Below are positions 36,680 through 46,234 of a DNA stretch of 46,281 nt, piece after piece. Position 1 is the stretch's first letter, and every line of letters begins with the position of its first letter. Below the pieces are notes generated by a model. The model did not search any database. It was not told the DNA's origin and was given only the letters and a program-made list of their open reading frames with translations. Source of the DNA: JAWKOK01 sp963765875 (GTDB taxonomy: Bacteria; Chloroflexota; Anaerolineae; Caldilineales; Caldilineaceae); contig CAVXYK010000009.1 in NCBI GenBank assembly GCA_963765875.1, positions 1 to 46,281 on the forward strand. Reading direction: 5' to 3'. A program made the translations under genes and the position numbers.

Positions 36680-39076
36680 TGGACGACATGGTCATCGCTC
36701 TTGCGGGCAACCCAAACGTCGGCAAGAGCACCGTATTCAACACGCTGACCGGAGCCAATCAGCACGTTGGCAACTGGCCAGGCAAGACCGTAGAGAAAAA
36801 GACGGGCGAATTCAGCGCCAAGGGCCGGCAAGTGACCGTTGTCGATCTGCCCGGCACCTATAGCCTCTCTGCCTACTCCATCGAAGAAGTGATCACACGC
36901 GATTTCATCGTCAAAGAGCGACCGGGCCTGGTCGTCAATGTTGTCGATGCCTCTAACATCGAGCGCAACCTCTACCTCACCACCCAGATACTTGAGACCG
37001 GTATTCCGCTGATCATCGTACTCAACATGCAGGATCAGGCAGCATCGCGTGGCGTGAAGATCGATCCCGCCCGGCTCTCGGCCAAATTGAATAACAGACC
37101 GGTCATCGAAATGGTGGCTCGCCGTGGCGAGGGAATCGACCATTTGAAAGAGGTCATCGTCGCACAGCTGGCCGATTTGGCAGGCAATGGAGCCACCCAA
37201 TGACGGCGACCATTCTCTCTCAAAAGTTGGTAGGCGTCTCGCCAAATAAGGGGGATGATGACGCTGCCGCTGAAGGCCGGCCCGGGGCTGAACACATTCC
37301 ACGCGCTGTCACCTCCGTCGATCCGGTCTATTTTAGATATGATGCGCCGATTGAAGCCGAGATCGCTCAACTCTGCGCCGCCATCGGCAACGTGCCGGCG
37401 CTGGCCAGGCTCTACAATCCGCGTTGGTTGTCGATTCAACTCCTGGAGGGTGATGAATCGCTGATCGCCTCGGTGCGCACCGGGGAAAATGATGATGGAC
37501 AGTCTGGCCATCCGGTACAACGGACAACCCGATCATCGACATCCTGTCGGCGAGTAGAGAACGGCTGCAGCCTGTCTACGGCGATGATGTAGACGTGGCG
37601 CTGGCCGATTGCCGCTACCGCTTCGTCCACGATCTGGTCGGCGATGCGGTCAAACGACTCGATGAACGACGCATCAGCACGTCGGACAAGATCGACCGGG
37701 TCGTGACCCATCCGATCTTCGGCATCCCCATCTTTCTGGCCCTGATGTGGGTGGTCTTCAAGGTGACGGCCGACGTCTCAGCCCCCTACCTGGATTGGAT
37801 CGATGCCGTAATCAGCGGTCCGATCACCCAGTGGGCGATCGGGCTTCTGACCCTGTTGGGCCTGGGCGGAACCTGGTTTGAGAGCCTGGTGGTAGACGGC
37901 GCCATCGCAGGGGTCGGCGGCGTGCTGGTCTTTGTGCCGGTGCTAATGTCGCTCTACCTGATGCTGGCCCTGCTGGAGGATTCCGGCTATATGTCGCGTG
38001 CGGCTATGGTCATGGACCGACTCATGGGCAAGCTGGGCTTGCATGGCAAGAGCTTCTTGCCCCTGGTCGTTGGCTTCGGTTGTACAGTGCCCGCTCTCTA
38101 TGCGACGCGCACGCTGGACAGCCAACGCGACCGAATTTTGACCGGTCTGTTGGTTCCCTTCATGAGTTGTAGCGCCCGCTTGCCCGTCTATGTGCTCTTC
38201 GCGGCCATCTTCTTTCCGCGCTACGCGGGTATCGCCATCTTCGCCATGTATCTGCTCGGCATTGTCGTGGCGGTCGTGGTCGGGCTGATTCTGAAGAGCA
38301 CGCTCTTCAAGACTGATGAGCAAGCGGCTTTTCTGATGGAACTGCCGCCCTATCGGCTGCCCACGGTGCGCAATGTCTGGCGTCAGATGTGGCATCGCAC
38401 ATCATCGTTTGTCCACAACGCCTGGACACTCATTCTCGTGGTCAGCGTGATTCTCTGGTTCCTGCTGGCCATTCCTGCGCTGGGCAGCAGCGGCTCCTTC
38501 GCTGATGTTGATGTAGACGACAGCATTTTCGGAGCCACAGCCGGGGCCATCGCGCCGATCTTTGAGCCACTGGGCTTCGGCACCTGGCAGGCCACGGGCT
38601 CGCTGGTGACCGGCTTCGTGGCCAAAGAGGTCGTCATCGCGACGATGGCTCAGGTCTACAACGTGGATCTACCCGCTGATGAAGAAGCGCCGCCGACATC
38701 CTTCACGCTCTCCGGTTTCATTGACGACGTGGTTGGCATCGTGACCAGCTTTGCCCAGGCGACCCTCGACACGCTCAAGTCGATTCCGTTGATCTTCGGC
38801 ATCGATCTCTTTGCCGAGGACGAAGCGCCCGAGCCGACCGCGCTCATGGACGCCGTCCACGATGATTTTGAACAGGCCAGTGGAGGCCATGCGGCGCTGG
38901 CCGGGCTGGCCTTCATGGTCTTCGTACTGCTCTATACGCCCTGTATGGTGGCCGTGGCCGCCGAACGCCACGAGCTTGGCACAAAGTGGATGTGGGTCAG
39001 CATTGTCGGGCAGTTGGCCATTGCCTGGGGGGTGGCGTTTGTCGTCTTCCAGGGTGGGAAGTTGCTATTGGGGTAG
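36679..39076 (+). CDS. feoB: Ferrous iron transport protein B (reading frame in three pieces)
   Basis: Fe(II) uptake GTPase-channel, about 800 residues. The G domain (36679-37203) shows GNPNVGKST, DLPGTYSLSAYS and NMQD in place of the usual NxxD. It ends in a TGA that overlaps an ATG at 37200; the second piece holds the helical domain (YNPRWLSIQLLEGDE) and loses frame near 37500. The third piece, from DNPIIDILSASRERL in another frame (start codon at 37595 only nominal), carries the membrane core: VGFGCTVPALYATRTL, PFMSCSARLPVYVLFAA and GFVAKEVVIATMAQVY. The first junction may be a natural split with coupled translation; the second is more likely an indel. Confidence 0.9.
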
Positions 39077-39087
39077 AGAAAAAGGAC

Positions 39088-39323
39088 TTCACCACGGAGG
39101 CACGGAGTAGGCACAGAGAACACAGAGGGAAAGCATTTGTTTGCCATTGTTTTTGGCGCTGTGAGGAAATGTGGGGCTAGACCTCCGGGAGGTGTCCGAG
39201 GAACTATCTGCCCTGAATGCCATTTGTGGACACCTCCCGGAGGTCGGGTTGCGCATCCCACAATTGTTCAGAGTGCCTTGTTCTTCTCTGCGTCCTCGGT
39301 GAACCCTTTGTGCCTCCGCGGTA
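39088..39323. repeat. Composite inverted repeat between feoB and feoC-like gene
   Basis: Outer arms are 39088-39130 (TTCACCACGGAGGCACGGAG...) and, inverted, 39281-39323 (CTCTGCGTCCTCGGTGAA...TGCCTCCGCGG), both related to 34572-34617. Between them is a perfect 18-bp inverted repeat: 39180-39197 (GACCTCCGGGAGGTGTCC) with 39228-39245, loop 30 nt. No gene is seen in this 265-bp gap. Confidence 0.65.
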
Positions 39324-39341
39324 AAAAAGGAATGTCTCACG

Positions 39342-39608
39342 ATGTTGAAGCAAGTATTACAAGAAATCGAGTCTGCTCAGGGGCCGCTCGATCTCAATGA
39401 GCTTAGTCGCCGGCTCGATGTGGAGCGGGGAGCATTGGACGGAATGATCCAATTTTGGGTACGTAAGGGTCGCCTTGTCGACGATCTGGACGAATCCGAT
39501 TCCGTCTGCGCCACGGGCAGTTGCAGCGGATGCAGCGGTTCCCAGGGCTGCCCCTACACCATGACCATGCCGCAAACGTATTCGCTCAAGCTTGAGAATC
39601 CTGACTGA
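39342..39608 (+). CDS. FeoC-like winged-helix protein with Cys cluster
   Basis: An 88-residue protein. Residues 1-50 form a small winged helix (LNELSRRLDVERGALDGMIQ). A Cys-rich loop CATGSCSGCSGSQGC follows (four Cys near residues 56-69), able to hold a [4Fe-4S] cluster, as in FeoC proteins that sense iron or protect FeoB. ATG 39342 is the only reasonable start. It sits between feoB and the DtxR-type gene, 2 nt before the latter, and is likely co-transcribed with it. Confidence 0.82.
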   Translation: MLKQVLQEIESAQGPLDLNELSRRLDVERGALDGMIQFWVRKGRLVDDLDESDSVCATGSCSGCSGSQGCPYTMTMPQTYSLKLENPD

Positions 39609-39610
39609 CG

Positions 39611-40288
39611 ATGATACACGAATCGTTCGACGAAAGCGTTGAGATGTACCTCAAGACGGTCTGCGAACTGGCAGCCGGCGGCGAGGGACTGGTGCCCATT
39701 TCGGCCTTGGCCAAGCGACTCTCAGTCTCAACAGTCTCGGCGACCGAGATGGTGCACAGACTATGCGAAAAAGGCCTACTTGAGCACACGCCCTACAAAG
39801 GCATCGCTCTGACCCAGGACGGCAAACTGCGGGCGCTGCGCGTCATTCGGAAGCATCGACTTTGGGAATGTTTTCTCTCCGAGCAGCTTGGCCTGCCGTG
39901 GCAGGCTGTGCATGACAGCGCCTGCCAGTTGGAGCACGTCACAAACCGCGATGTGGTCGAAGCATTGGCTGCATTCTTGGGCGAGCCGGATGCCTGCCCC
40001 CACGGCAATCCCATCCCTGGACCTGATGGCCAGGTCGCGCTGCCCGACGACCGCGCACTGAGCGAGCTGCGTCCCGGCGAGCATGGACAAATCACGCGTA
40101 TTTTTCCGGAAAGCACTCTCTTGCTAGACTACCTGGCCACCCACCACATCCTGCCGGGGAAGTCCATCACGTTTGACGAAATTGCGCCATTTAATGGCCC
40201 ACTGATGGTCACTATCGATGATCAACCTCACGCTCTTGGACGTGAGATCGCCTCTCAGATCTTCATTGACACAGTACCGGTCAAGTGA
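39611..40288 (+). CDS. DtxR/MntR-family metal-dependent transcriptional regulator
   Basis: A 225-residue repressor. The N-terminal winged helix contains EMYLKTVCELAAGGEGLVPI and KRLSVSTVSATEMVHRLCEKG. The dimerisation/metal domain includes RVIRKHRLWECFLSE and HDSACQLEHVTNRDVVEAL, with the expected His, Glu and Cys ligands. The last 80 residues are a FeoA/SH3-like domain (LRPGEHGQITRIF...GREIASQIF). It should bind Fe(II) or Mn(II) and repress iron-uptake genes, probably through the box at 36322. ATG 39611 follows the previous stop by 2 nt; the gene ends 6 bp from the convergent GT39 gene. Confidence 0.9.
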   Translation: MIHESFDESVEMYLKTVCELAAGGEGLVPISALAKRLSVSTVSATEMVHRLCEKGLLEHTPYKGIALTQDGKLRALRVIRKHRLWECFLSEQLGLPWQAVHDSACQLEHVTNRDVVEALAAFLGEPDACPHGNPIPGPDGQVALPDDRALSELRPGEHGQITRIFPESTLLLDYLATHHILPGKSITFDEIAPFNGPLMVTIDDQPHALGREIASQIFIDTVPVK

Positions 40289-40294
40289 GTGGAC

Positions 40295-42718
40295 CTACTG
40301 CACGTTCAGGGTGGACAGATTCGTCATGTGGTCACCATTCTGATCCGGATACGATGCGAGGGTATCGGGATCATAGATCACGACGGCCAGCGTATACGCA
40401 CCGGTGCCGGCGTCTTCCGGCAGCATCAACACAACCTGCGTTTCTGCAAAGATGGGCTCATCGGCTTGGGCCATGGTCCTACCGCCTGGATCGATTAGCC
40501 GAATGGACGCCTTCAGCGTGCCATCGACCTGTCCATCGGCGTAGAAACAGGCTACAAAGGGCTCGCCTGACGTAAGCTCAGGCTCATGGCAGAGGCCTGT
40601 GATGTGGATGATCTCCCGATCGATGTTGATTTCGCTATCCACAGCATCTCGCACATCGATTGGCGTGACCAGATGTTCGTTTTCCAGCCGCGATCGTGCA
40701 TCCTGGCTCGGCTCGACAAACCCAATCAGCAAACGGGCCTGGCCACTTGTCATCTCCTCGGGAAGCTGGATGTCCAAGTGATCGTAGACGATTTCCGAGG
40801 GCGACACGCCCTCAAAGAGGTCCCCCATGTCACGTTCATCCCGCCAGATTTCATTGCCGTCCCCATCGATCAAGCGGGCAATCCGGGCGGGTTGCATACC
40901 GTCTGGAACGAGTGATTTGAGATAGAGTCGAACCAATAACGAGTCTCCGGCAAGATAGGCTTGATCCCCCAGTGAGTGCCCGATCAGCGCCAGCCCACCA
41001 CCAAAGTCAGCTGCACTTTCCTCAGAGATACCGGACCATTCCGGCGGTTCAACGTCGCGCCGATCATAGATCCGAACCAGATCAACACCGTCCCGTGTAA
41101 CCACATGGACGGGTTCGCCGGACTCAATCGTTTCCAGGACGCGTGGCATGGGCAAGCGCCGCTGGCGTTGGTTCACATAGACCACGGCGTAGTCCGCATC
41201 AGCCCAAAATTCGATCTGGCCATAGTCGAGGACAGGGCGTTGGCTGTCGAGATAGTAAGAGAGCGAGCCGTCACGGTACCACGAGACGATGCCGGCCGAT
41301 TCAGCGCCCGGCTGCTTGTTGAGCCAATCCGCAGCCTCCTTCAACCCTTCGCCCCAGCCGACCATCAGCACCTTCTCTGCTGTACGGATGCCGCCAAGTA
41401 GCGGGTTGTAATATGTCAGATAGGCAGGGGCATGACGGAGCCCGGGCAGCCCATGTGCGACAACGATCACTACCAGCACAACCATCACCGCTGCTCGTGC
41501 TGGAAGAGCAAGCGTCTCCGGATCGTCAATAGACGGTGGTTTGCGCCGAAGCCAATCAATCATCGCCTGGGCGAGCCCGATCAAGCCGAGCGTTGCGATG
41601 ACATCCAGGACGAGAAAGGCAGGCAGTGCATAGCGATCAAACTGTTTGTTTCCCAGGCTCATGCCCAGCAGAAATATGACGACAAAGAGCAGAAGCCCCG
41701 CTACGGCCCGACGATGCCGTTGATGTGTCATTGGCCAGACGAAACGGATGGTCAGTATGAGCGCTCCGATCAGGCCCAGAAGGGTCGCCAGCGTCCAGCG
41801 CATCAACAAGGCCAGCGGGTAGAAGAAGAGACCCGGGTCATCGGTAATCCGCCCCATGAAGAAGGCTGGGTTCTCATGACCACTGACGTAGCTGCGCATG
41901 GCTTCAGTCACCTGACTCCAAACATTGAGCGGACCGGTCCAGAGCACCGGCCAGAGCAGCAAAGCGGTGACGACCGCAACCGCTGCCCATCCGGCCATCT
42001 CCAGCACAAACCGTTTGCGTCCACCCGACTTGCCGAGCAGATCGATTGCAGCCAACAGCCCAATGGCCGCGGTCAAGAGAATTGCCGGGGTCTTTGTCAA
42101 CCAAGCCAGGCCCATGGCGACGCCTGACAAAATGAGGAATCGGCGCTGCTGCCCACCATAGAGCCAGGCCAGAAAGAGCAGGAGGGATAGATAGATGAAA
42201 CTGGCCAGCAGTCCGTCGGGATGTAGCTGTCTTGACAGGGCGATGTAGAAGGGATCCCACGCCACGAACAGCGAGATCAGATACGGCGGGCCAGAATCCA
42301 AAGAGGATGCGCAGCGGAAACAGGCCACTTGCAATGATGGCAGAGATGGCGAAGACCACCCACCAGCGGGCCGCTTGAAGCAATTCCAGGGGTGTTGGAC
42401 CATTGTTCTCTGCGAGCCAACGCTCCAGTTGAGGGGATTCCCAAGAGAACTGTCCGGGCGCCTCCTGAGCGTAGGGGGGTACTGGCGCAGAAAACCGAGC
42501 GTACCCGCCCACATGATTGTGACACCCGGGTGCTCACTCTGATAGGTGTCATTGGCCTGCCCATTGCCGATGGCCTGATAGAAGTTGGCCGACCGTGTCA
42601 GCCATTTTGGCTCATCAACCGTGACCAACTGATCCATCCCGATAATTCGGGGCAGCCAGGCAGCCAGAAAGAGCAGTATGAATGCAGCGAGCAGAACAGG
42701 GAGACGTTGTTTTGTCAT
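40295..42718 (-). CDS. Glycosyltransferase family 39-type membrane protein (two compensating frame shifts)
   Basis: About 807 residues, polytopic in the first 430, with a soluble C-terminal half. The first external loop has MDQLVTVDEPKWLTRSANFY, the Asp/Glu motif of the family. From about 42476 to 42300 the frame reads nonsense (LRRRPDSSLGNPLNWSVGSQ). The true protein lies one frame over: YAQEAPGQFSWESPQLERW to SGLFPLRILFGF. It returns to frame at GPPYLISLFVAWDPFY. The first shift is in a run of G on the plus strand (42473-42478), a likely length error. ATG 42718 is chosen; a GTG at 42730 is possible. Last gene of the minus-strand operon from 44680. Confidence 0.82.
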   Translation of the reverse strand: MTKQRLPVLLAAFILLFLAAWLPRIIGMDQLVTVDEPKWLTRSANFYQAIGNGQANDTYQSEHPGVTIMWAGTLGFLRQYPPTLRRRPDSSLGNPLNWSVGSQRTMVQHPWNCFKRPAGGWSSPSLPSLQVACFRCASSLDSGPPYLISLFVAWDPFYIALSRQLHPDGLLASFIYLSLLLFLAWLYGGQQRRFLILSGVAMGLAWLTKTPAILLTAAIGLLAAIDLLGKSGGRKRFVLEMAGWAAVAVVTALLLWPVLWTGPLNVWSQVTEAMRSYVSGHENPAFFMGRITDDPGLFFYPLALLMRWTLATLLGLIGALILTIRFVWPMTHQRHRRAVAGLLLFVVIFLLGMSLGNKQFDRYALPAFLVLDVIATLGLIGLAQAMIDWLRRKPPSIDDPETLALPARAAVMVVLVVIVVAHGLPGLRHAPAYLTYYNPLLGGIRTAEKVLMVGWGEGLKEAADWLNKQPGAESAGIVSWYRDGSLSYYLDSQRPVLDYGQIEFWADADYAVVYVNQRQRRLPMPRVLETIESGEPVHVVTRDGVDLVRIYDRRDVEPPEWSGISEESAADFGGGLALIGHSLGDQAYLAGDSLLVRLYLKSLVPDGMQPARIARLIDGDGNEIWRDERDMGDLFEGVSPSEIVYDHLDIQLPEEMTSGQARLLIGFVEPSQDARSRLENEHLVTPIDVRDAVDSEINIDREIIHITGLCHEPELTSGEPFVACFYADGQVDGTLKASIRLIDPGGRTMAQADEPIFAETQVVLMLPEDAGTGAYTLAVVIYDPDTLASYPDQNGDHMTNLSTLNVQ

Positions 42719-42733
42719 TGATTGCGACACTAT

Positions 42734-43048
42734 CTACCGAATGATGAAGCTGCGAAACTCACCCGTGGCCGGTTCATAAGAGACCTCAACGCTGTCGACA
42801 TGGGCATCGGGCGAACCGTCATGGCACCAGTCGACTGCACGACTCACGGTATGCTCGGATCCTTCGAAGACTGCCTCAACACGCCCATCCCAGCGATTAC
42901 GCACCCAGCCGGTCACACCGATGCGTTGAGCCTGACGCCGCGTGTAGACGCGGAAGGAAACGCCCTGCACACGTCCCGCTATGAGTACATGCGCCCGAGC
43001 CTCCTGTGGGAGGAAGTCTTCTTCATCTGGATCATCATCAAACAACAT
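42734..43048 (-). CDS. acyP: Acylphosphatase
   Basis: A 104-residue enzyme that cleaves acyl phosphates. The signature is complete: VLIAGRVQGVSFRVYTRRQAQ with the phosphate-binding Arg, and GVTGWVRNRWDGRVEAVFEG with the catalytic Asn. An acidic N-terminal extension (FDDDPDEEDFLP) is unusual. ATG 43048 is preferred over ATG 43054 because GAGGAG ends 6 nt before it. It lies between the YwiC-like gene and the GT39 gene on the minus strand. Confidence 0.92.
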   Translation of the reverse strand: MLFDDDPDEEDFLPQEARAHVLIAGRVQGVSFRVYTRRQAQRIGVTGWVRNRWDGRVEAVFEGSEHTVSRAVDWCHDGSPDAHVDSVEVSYEPATGEFRSFIIR

Positions 43049-43058
43049 GCCCATCTCC

Positions 43059-43907
43059 TCAGCTTCCCTGCAGCCAATACCCGACCGCGACCAGAAGCAC
43101 CGTGAGGATTCCCAGCCCCATTTCGCTGAAACCCAACGTCTTGATCGAGACACGCGGCCGCTGCGGCAGCAACATGATGACTGAGCGGATGAGCAACACC
43201 ACCATGGCCAGAACGGCTAGCCACGGCAGAAGATTGGCCCAGGCCAGCAGCGTGACGACAGCCAACGCCATCAGGTGCCAGAACGTCGGCATCAACGTGT
43301 TGACCGGCCGACCGTGATCCAGTCGAATGCGTGTACGTACGTAGAGCACAGCGGGCAGGGCACGCGCAACCAGCACAATCCAGAGCGGCAGGGACAGCCG
43401 GAGTGACCAGCCATCCAGCATCGCGATCGACGCAGCCACGGATGCAATCGCTATCGGCCCACTCAGTTCGGCCTGGAGCGTACGTCCCGGGCGAGTCATG
43501 TCATAGTAGGCAAAGAGCAGGCCGAACGGCAGCGCCAGCAGAAAGGGCGTCAAGAATACCGACTGACCTGCCGTCCACCAAGAGAGCGCAAACAACGTTG
43601 CCGCAATCAACGCATAGACAATGGCAACCCGACGGGACAGGACGGTACGCTGGTTGTTGAGCCTGCGCCGCCGATCGATGGCGACCGTCTTAGCGGGCTG
43701 ACGGGCCAGGAAGGCGATGAAGACGGACAGTGCCAGCAGCGCCCCGGCCCCCGTCGGAGCCACCAACATGCCCAGCAGAATCGGCTCGAGCGTCAGGCCC
43801 CAGCCGCCATGTTCGGTCGGTTTGGTGACGGCTCCGATGCGGCCCCACAACGTCTGCGACGCCTTGGCCGGACCTGACCCGGCAGTGGTGGCCTCCGGGC
43901 GTCTCAT
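43059..43907 (-). CDS. YwiC-like membrane protein
   Basis: A 282-residue integral membrane protein with eight or nine hydrophobic segments. The family signature PTEHGGWGLTLEPILLGML lies near residue 30, followed by FLARQPAKTVAIDRRRR. YwiC-like proteins have no proven reaction; the arrangement of loops is reminiscent of UbiA-type prenyltransferases, but the DxxxD motifs are not clear here. ATG 43907 overlaps the Nudix gene stop (ATGA). No indels. Confidence 0.85.
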   Translation of the reverse strand: MRRPEATTAGSGPAKASQTLWGRIGAVTKPTEHGGWGLTLEPILLGMLVAPTGAGALLALSVFIAFLARQPAKTVAIDRRRRLNNQRTVLSRRVAIVYALIAATLFALSWWTAGQSVFLTPFLLALPFGLLFAYYDMTRPGRTLQAELSGPIAIASVAASIAMLDGWSLRLSLPLWIVLVARALPAVLYVRTRIRLDHGRPVNTLMPTFWHLMALAVVTLLAWANLLPWLAVLAMVVLLIRSVIMLLPQRPRVSIKTLGFSEMGLGILTVLLVAVGYWLQGS

Positions 43908-44680
43908 ATCTTGGGTTCCTGCTGCGTGGTCGGCGGGAAGAGCATCTCGCGAGGACGGCCTCCACTATAGCCATCCACGTCCCGGTGCTGAAGGCCAGGC
44001 GACTGGATGGCCGCCCGCACGATCTCCCGGTTGAATTCGCCGACGTACTCGCTGGTCAGGTACTCATCGACCGGCATCCAATGCGCTTCATCGATCTCAC
44101 CGTCGTGGATCGCAATCTCGTGGCTCTTGGGCTGGAGACGACAGACGAAGTAGATATCAGATTTGTCGTAGCGATAGCCATGCCAGTGACGAAAGCAGAC
44201 AACGGCCTCGAATCTAGTGTAGATGCCCGTCTCTTCATATATCTCGCGCTCGACGGCGTCGGCAATGTGCTCGCTGGGGTGCAGTGCGCCGCCGGGGAGT
44301 TTGTAGTAGGGACGTGAGCGATCGCGCCGGTATCGCTCCACCACCACCAGCAGTTCGTTGTTCTCATTGATGACCACGCCGCCTGCACCGATGTAATGGG
44401 TGGCGTAACTCGGCACATAGGCATCCGGGGTGAGCGTACGGACAAGCTGCAGATAGTCTGTTCCGCTGTGATGGTAAGTGAATCCAGCCTCGACGGCGAT
44501 GGGCACGAAGCCGGCTTTTTCGATGGGCAGGTTGAGCCAGGCAAGGACATTGCCGTTCACTGACCATCGCTCGAGTGACGTCGATAACACGGCATGAAAC
44601 TCGTCGCTCGATTCCGGCAGCGAGTTCGTATCGATCTCAATTCCGTTGAATAGGTTTACTGTTGACTTCAGTTCGGTCAT
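43904..44680 (-). CDS. Nudix hydrolase with N-terminal NUDT6-like domain
   Basis: A 258-residue enzyme. The Nudix box GALHPSE then HIADAVEREIYEETGI (residues about 131-153) matches GX5EX7REUXEEXGU exactly, so Mg-dependent hydrolysis of a nucleoside diphosphate derivative is expected. The first 90 residues (ERWSVNGNVLAWLNLPIEKA, GFTYHHSG) match the pre-Nudix domain of the NUDT6/NUDT8-like group. ATG 44680 has GAGGAAG upstream. It is the first gene of the operon Nudix, YwiC-like, acylphosphatase, GT39. Confidence 0.92.
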   Translation of the reverse strand: MTELKSTVNLFNGIEIDTNSLPESSDEFHAVLSTSLERWSVNGNVLAWLNLPIEKAGFVPIAVEAGFTYHHSGTDYLQLVRTLTPDAYVPSYATHYIGAGGVVINENNELLVVVERYRRDRSRPYYKLPGGALHPSEHIADAVEREIYEETGIYTRFEAVVCFRHWHGYRYDKSDIYFVCRLQPKSHEIAIHDGEIDEAHWMPVDEYLTSEYVGEFNREIVRAAIQSPGLQHRDVDGYSGGRPREMLFPPTTQQEPKI

Positions 44681-45002
44681 TCCACGCTTCCTCAACTCCG
44701 TTTTGATCAATAATGTGCGATGCCAGGCCGCCACGAGGGCACGCCCGTACCCAGTTCTGGAAATATCGGGGCGATACTATCTATGTCGATTCTCTCGTAC
44801 CAACTATTGTCGTGCTTGGTGCTGTTCCGGTCAAATGCGCTGACAGCATGATAGTTCTGAAACGTCAATGCTCCCTCCGAACTTGAGGCTTGCGGTATAT
44901 TGGGCAAGGCTGTCCAAATATGCTTTAATGGACCGGAATCAGCAGACGGAAACCACTGTTTCATTTTTCATTTGCCGCCCACATTTCGGAAGACAAATTC
45001 CT
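44681..45002 (+). promoter_or_regulatory. Divergent promoter region, with promoter candidate 44900-44929
   Basis: The 322-bp gap lies between divergent genes. For the rightward gene, TTGGGC (44900-44905), an 18-bp spacer and TTTAAT (44924-44929) preceded by TGC form a plausible extended -10 promoter. I could not pick a clear promoter for the leftward Nudix operon. No gene is seen. Confidence 0.4.
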
Positions 45003-45554
45003 ATGAATATTGCCGTAATAAGCTGCTCGCTGCATCCTCAGAGCCGTTCATTCGTATTGGCAGGCGCAGCCCACGAGGATCTGACCGCAAGAGGCGTCAC
45101 GGCCCAATTACTCGATCTGCGTGACCACAGTATGGAATTCGCAGGCAGCGCCGCTGCCTGGAATGTGCCTGATGCCAAGAAAATAGCCGATGTCATTCGT
45201 GATTCATCGGCAGTGCTGCTGGCGGCGCCGATCTACAACTGGGATGTCAATGCCGCTGCCAAGAACCTGTTGGAAGTCAGCTCCCGGGCATGGGATCGCA
45301 AGGTGGTGGGCTTCATGTGTGTGGCCGGCGGTCAATCCAGCTACATGTCGGTGATGGGGCTGGCCAACAGCCTGATGCTCGATTTTCGCTGCATCATTGT
45401 ACCCCGCTTCGTCTACGCCACCGGGCCTGACTTCGAAAATGACCGCCAGCCCAACATGACGATCGGATCAGAGACGATCCGTTCACGCGTCAAGGAGTTG
45501 GCCGAGACGACGGCAAATTTGGCTGAAGCAATTAAGCCATTCTATAGCGCCTGA
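45003..45554 (+). CDS. NADPH-dependent FMN reductase-family flavoprotein
   Basis: A 183-residue flavodoxin-fold protein. The FMN phosphate loop is ISCSLHPQSRSF (residues 6-17) and the second flavin loop is LLAAPIYNWDVNAAAKNLLE. VAGGQSSYMSVMGLANSLML is typical of SsuE/chromate-reductase-like members. It probably reduces FMN or quinones with NAD(P)H. ATG 45003 is the first codon of the family start MNIAVISCS; the ribosome site is weak. Confidence 0.86.
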   Translation: MNIAVISCSLHPQSRSFVLAGAAHEDLTARGVTAQLLDLRDHSMEFAGSAAAWNVPDAKKIADVIRDSSAVLLAAPIYNWDVNAAAKNLLEVSSRAWDRKVVGFMCVAGGQSSYMSVMGLANSLMLDFRCIIVPRFVYATGPDFENDRQPNMTIGSETIRSRVKELAETTANLAEAIKPFYSA

Positions 45555-45592
45555 TGCTTCGTTTCGGCATCTATGATTGTACTTGTGCCAAC

Positions 45593-45620
45593 TTGCACAA
45601 ACCCGTTGATCATGTATGAT
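45593..45620 (+). promoter_or_regulatory. Flavodoxin promoter
   Basis: TTGCAC (45593-45598), a 16-bp spacer and TATGAT (45615-45620), about 55 nt before the flavodoxin ATG. AACTTGCACAAACC and the surrounding bases show no clear iron box. Confidence 0.55.
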
Positions 45621-45675
45621 ACGGGCAATTCTAAACACTATTCAACTGTATTGATGAATCCGCTAGGAGAGGGCA

Positions 45676-46234
45676 ATGGCTCCCAAGATTGGTCTATTTT
45701 TTGGCAGTAGCACAGGTTGCGGTGAAGGCGTCGCAAACCTGTTCAAGCAGATCGTAGAGGAGACCGGCAAGGCCGAGGTGGATGTGCAGGTCGTTTCGGC
45801 CGATAGTTGCAAGATCATGGAGAATTACGACCTGCTGGTCTTCGGTGCGTCCACTTGGAACATCGGAGAATTGCAGGACGATCTGGGCGCTCAAACTGCC
45901 CGAGCTCGACACAGTCAATTTCACCGGGCGCAAGGTTGCGCTCTATGGCTGCGGCGACCAGTACGGATACTCCAACAGCTTCGTCGATGCCCTCGGCATC
46001 ATCGCTGAAAAGATCGTCCCCCGTGGCGCTTCCATCGTTGGCTGGTGGCCGGATGGCGAGTATGAATATGAGTTCTCACGCGGCGCCTTTGACAAGGTCT
46101 TCATGGGCTTGCCCGTCGACAACGACAACCAGCCCGATCAGACTGAGCAACGCGTGGTCAACTGGACCTACTGGATCCTGGAAGAATTTGGCCTGATGAC
46201 CGAAGAAGAGCTACAGACCGCAGCTGCCGCCTGA
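45676..46234 (+). CDS. Flavodoxin (frame broken near 45888)
   Basis: A long-chain flavodoxin of about 186 residues. The FMN phosphate loop reads GLFFGSSTGCGEGVANLF at the start, and FGASTWNIGELQDDL holds the aromatic flavin stack. One base is missing near 45886-45890; the normal continuation WALKLPELDTVNFTGRKVAL and LYGCGDQYGYSNSFVDALG runs to TGA at 46234. It carries electrons in place of ferredoxin, often when iron is scarce. ATG 45676 has AGGAGAGG upstream. The last 47 bases of the window hold only a weak GCGGA-TTCG-TCCGC hairpin. Confidence 0.9.

Noticed and set aside
36679..37203. Independent small GTPase unrelated to iron
   Set aside because: Its motifs (GNPNVGKST, DLPGTYSLSAYS) and place after feoA identify it as the FeoB G domain.
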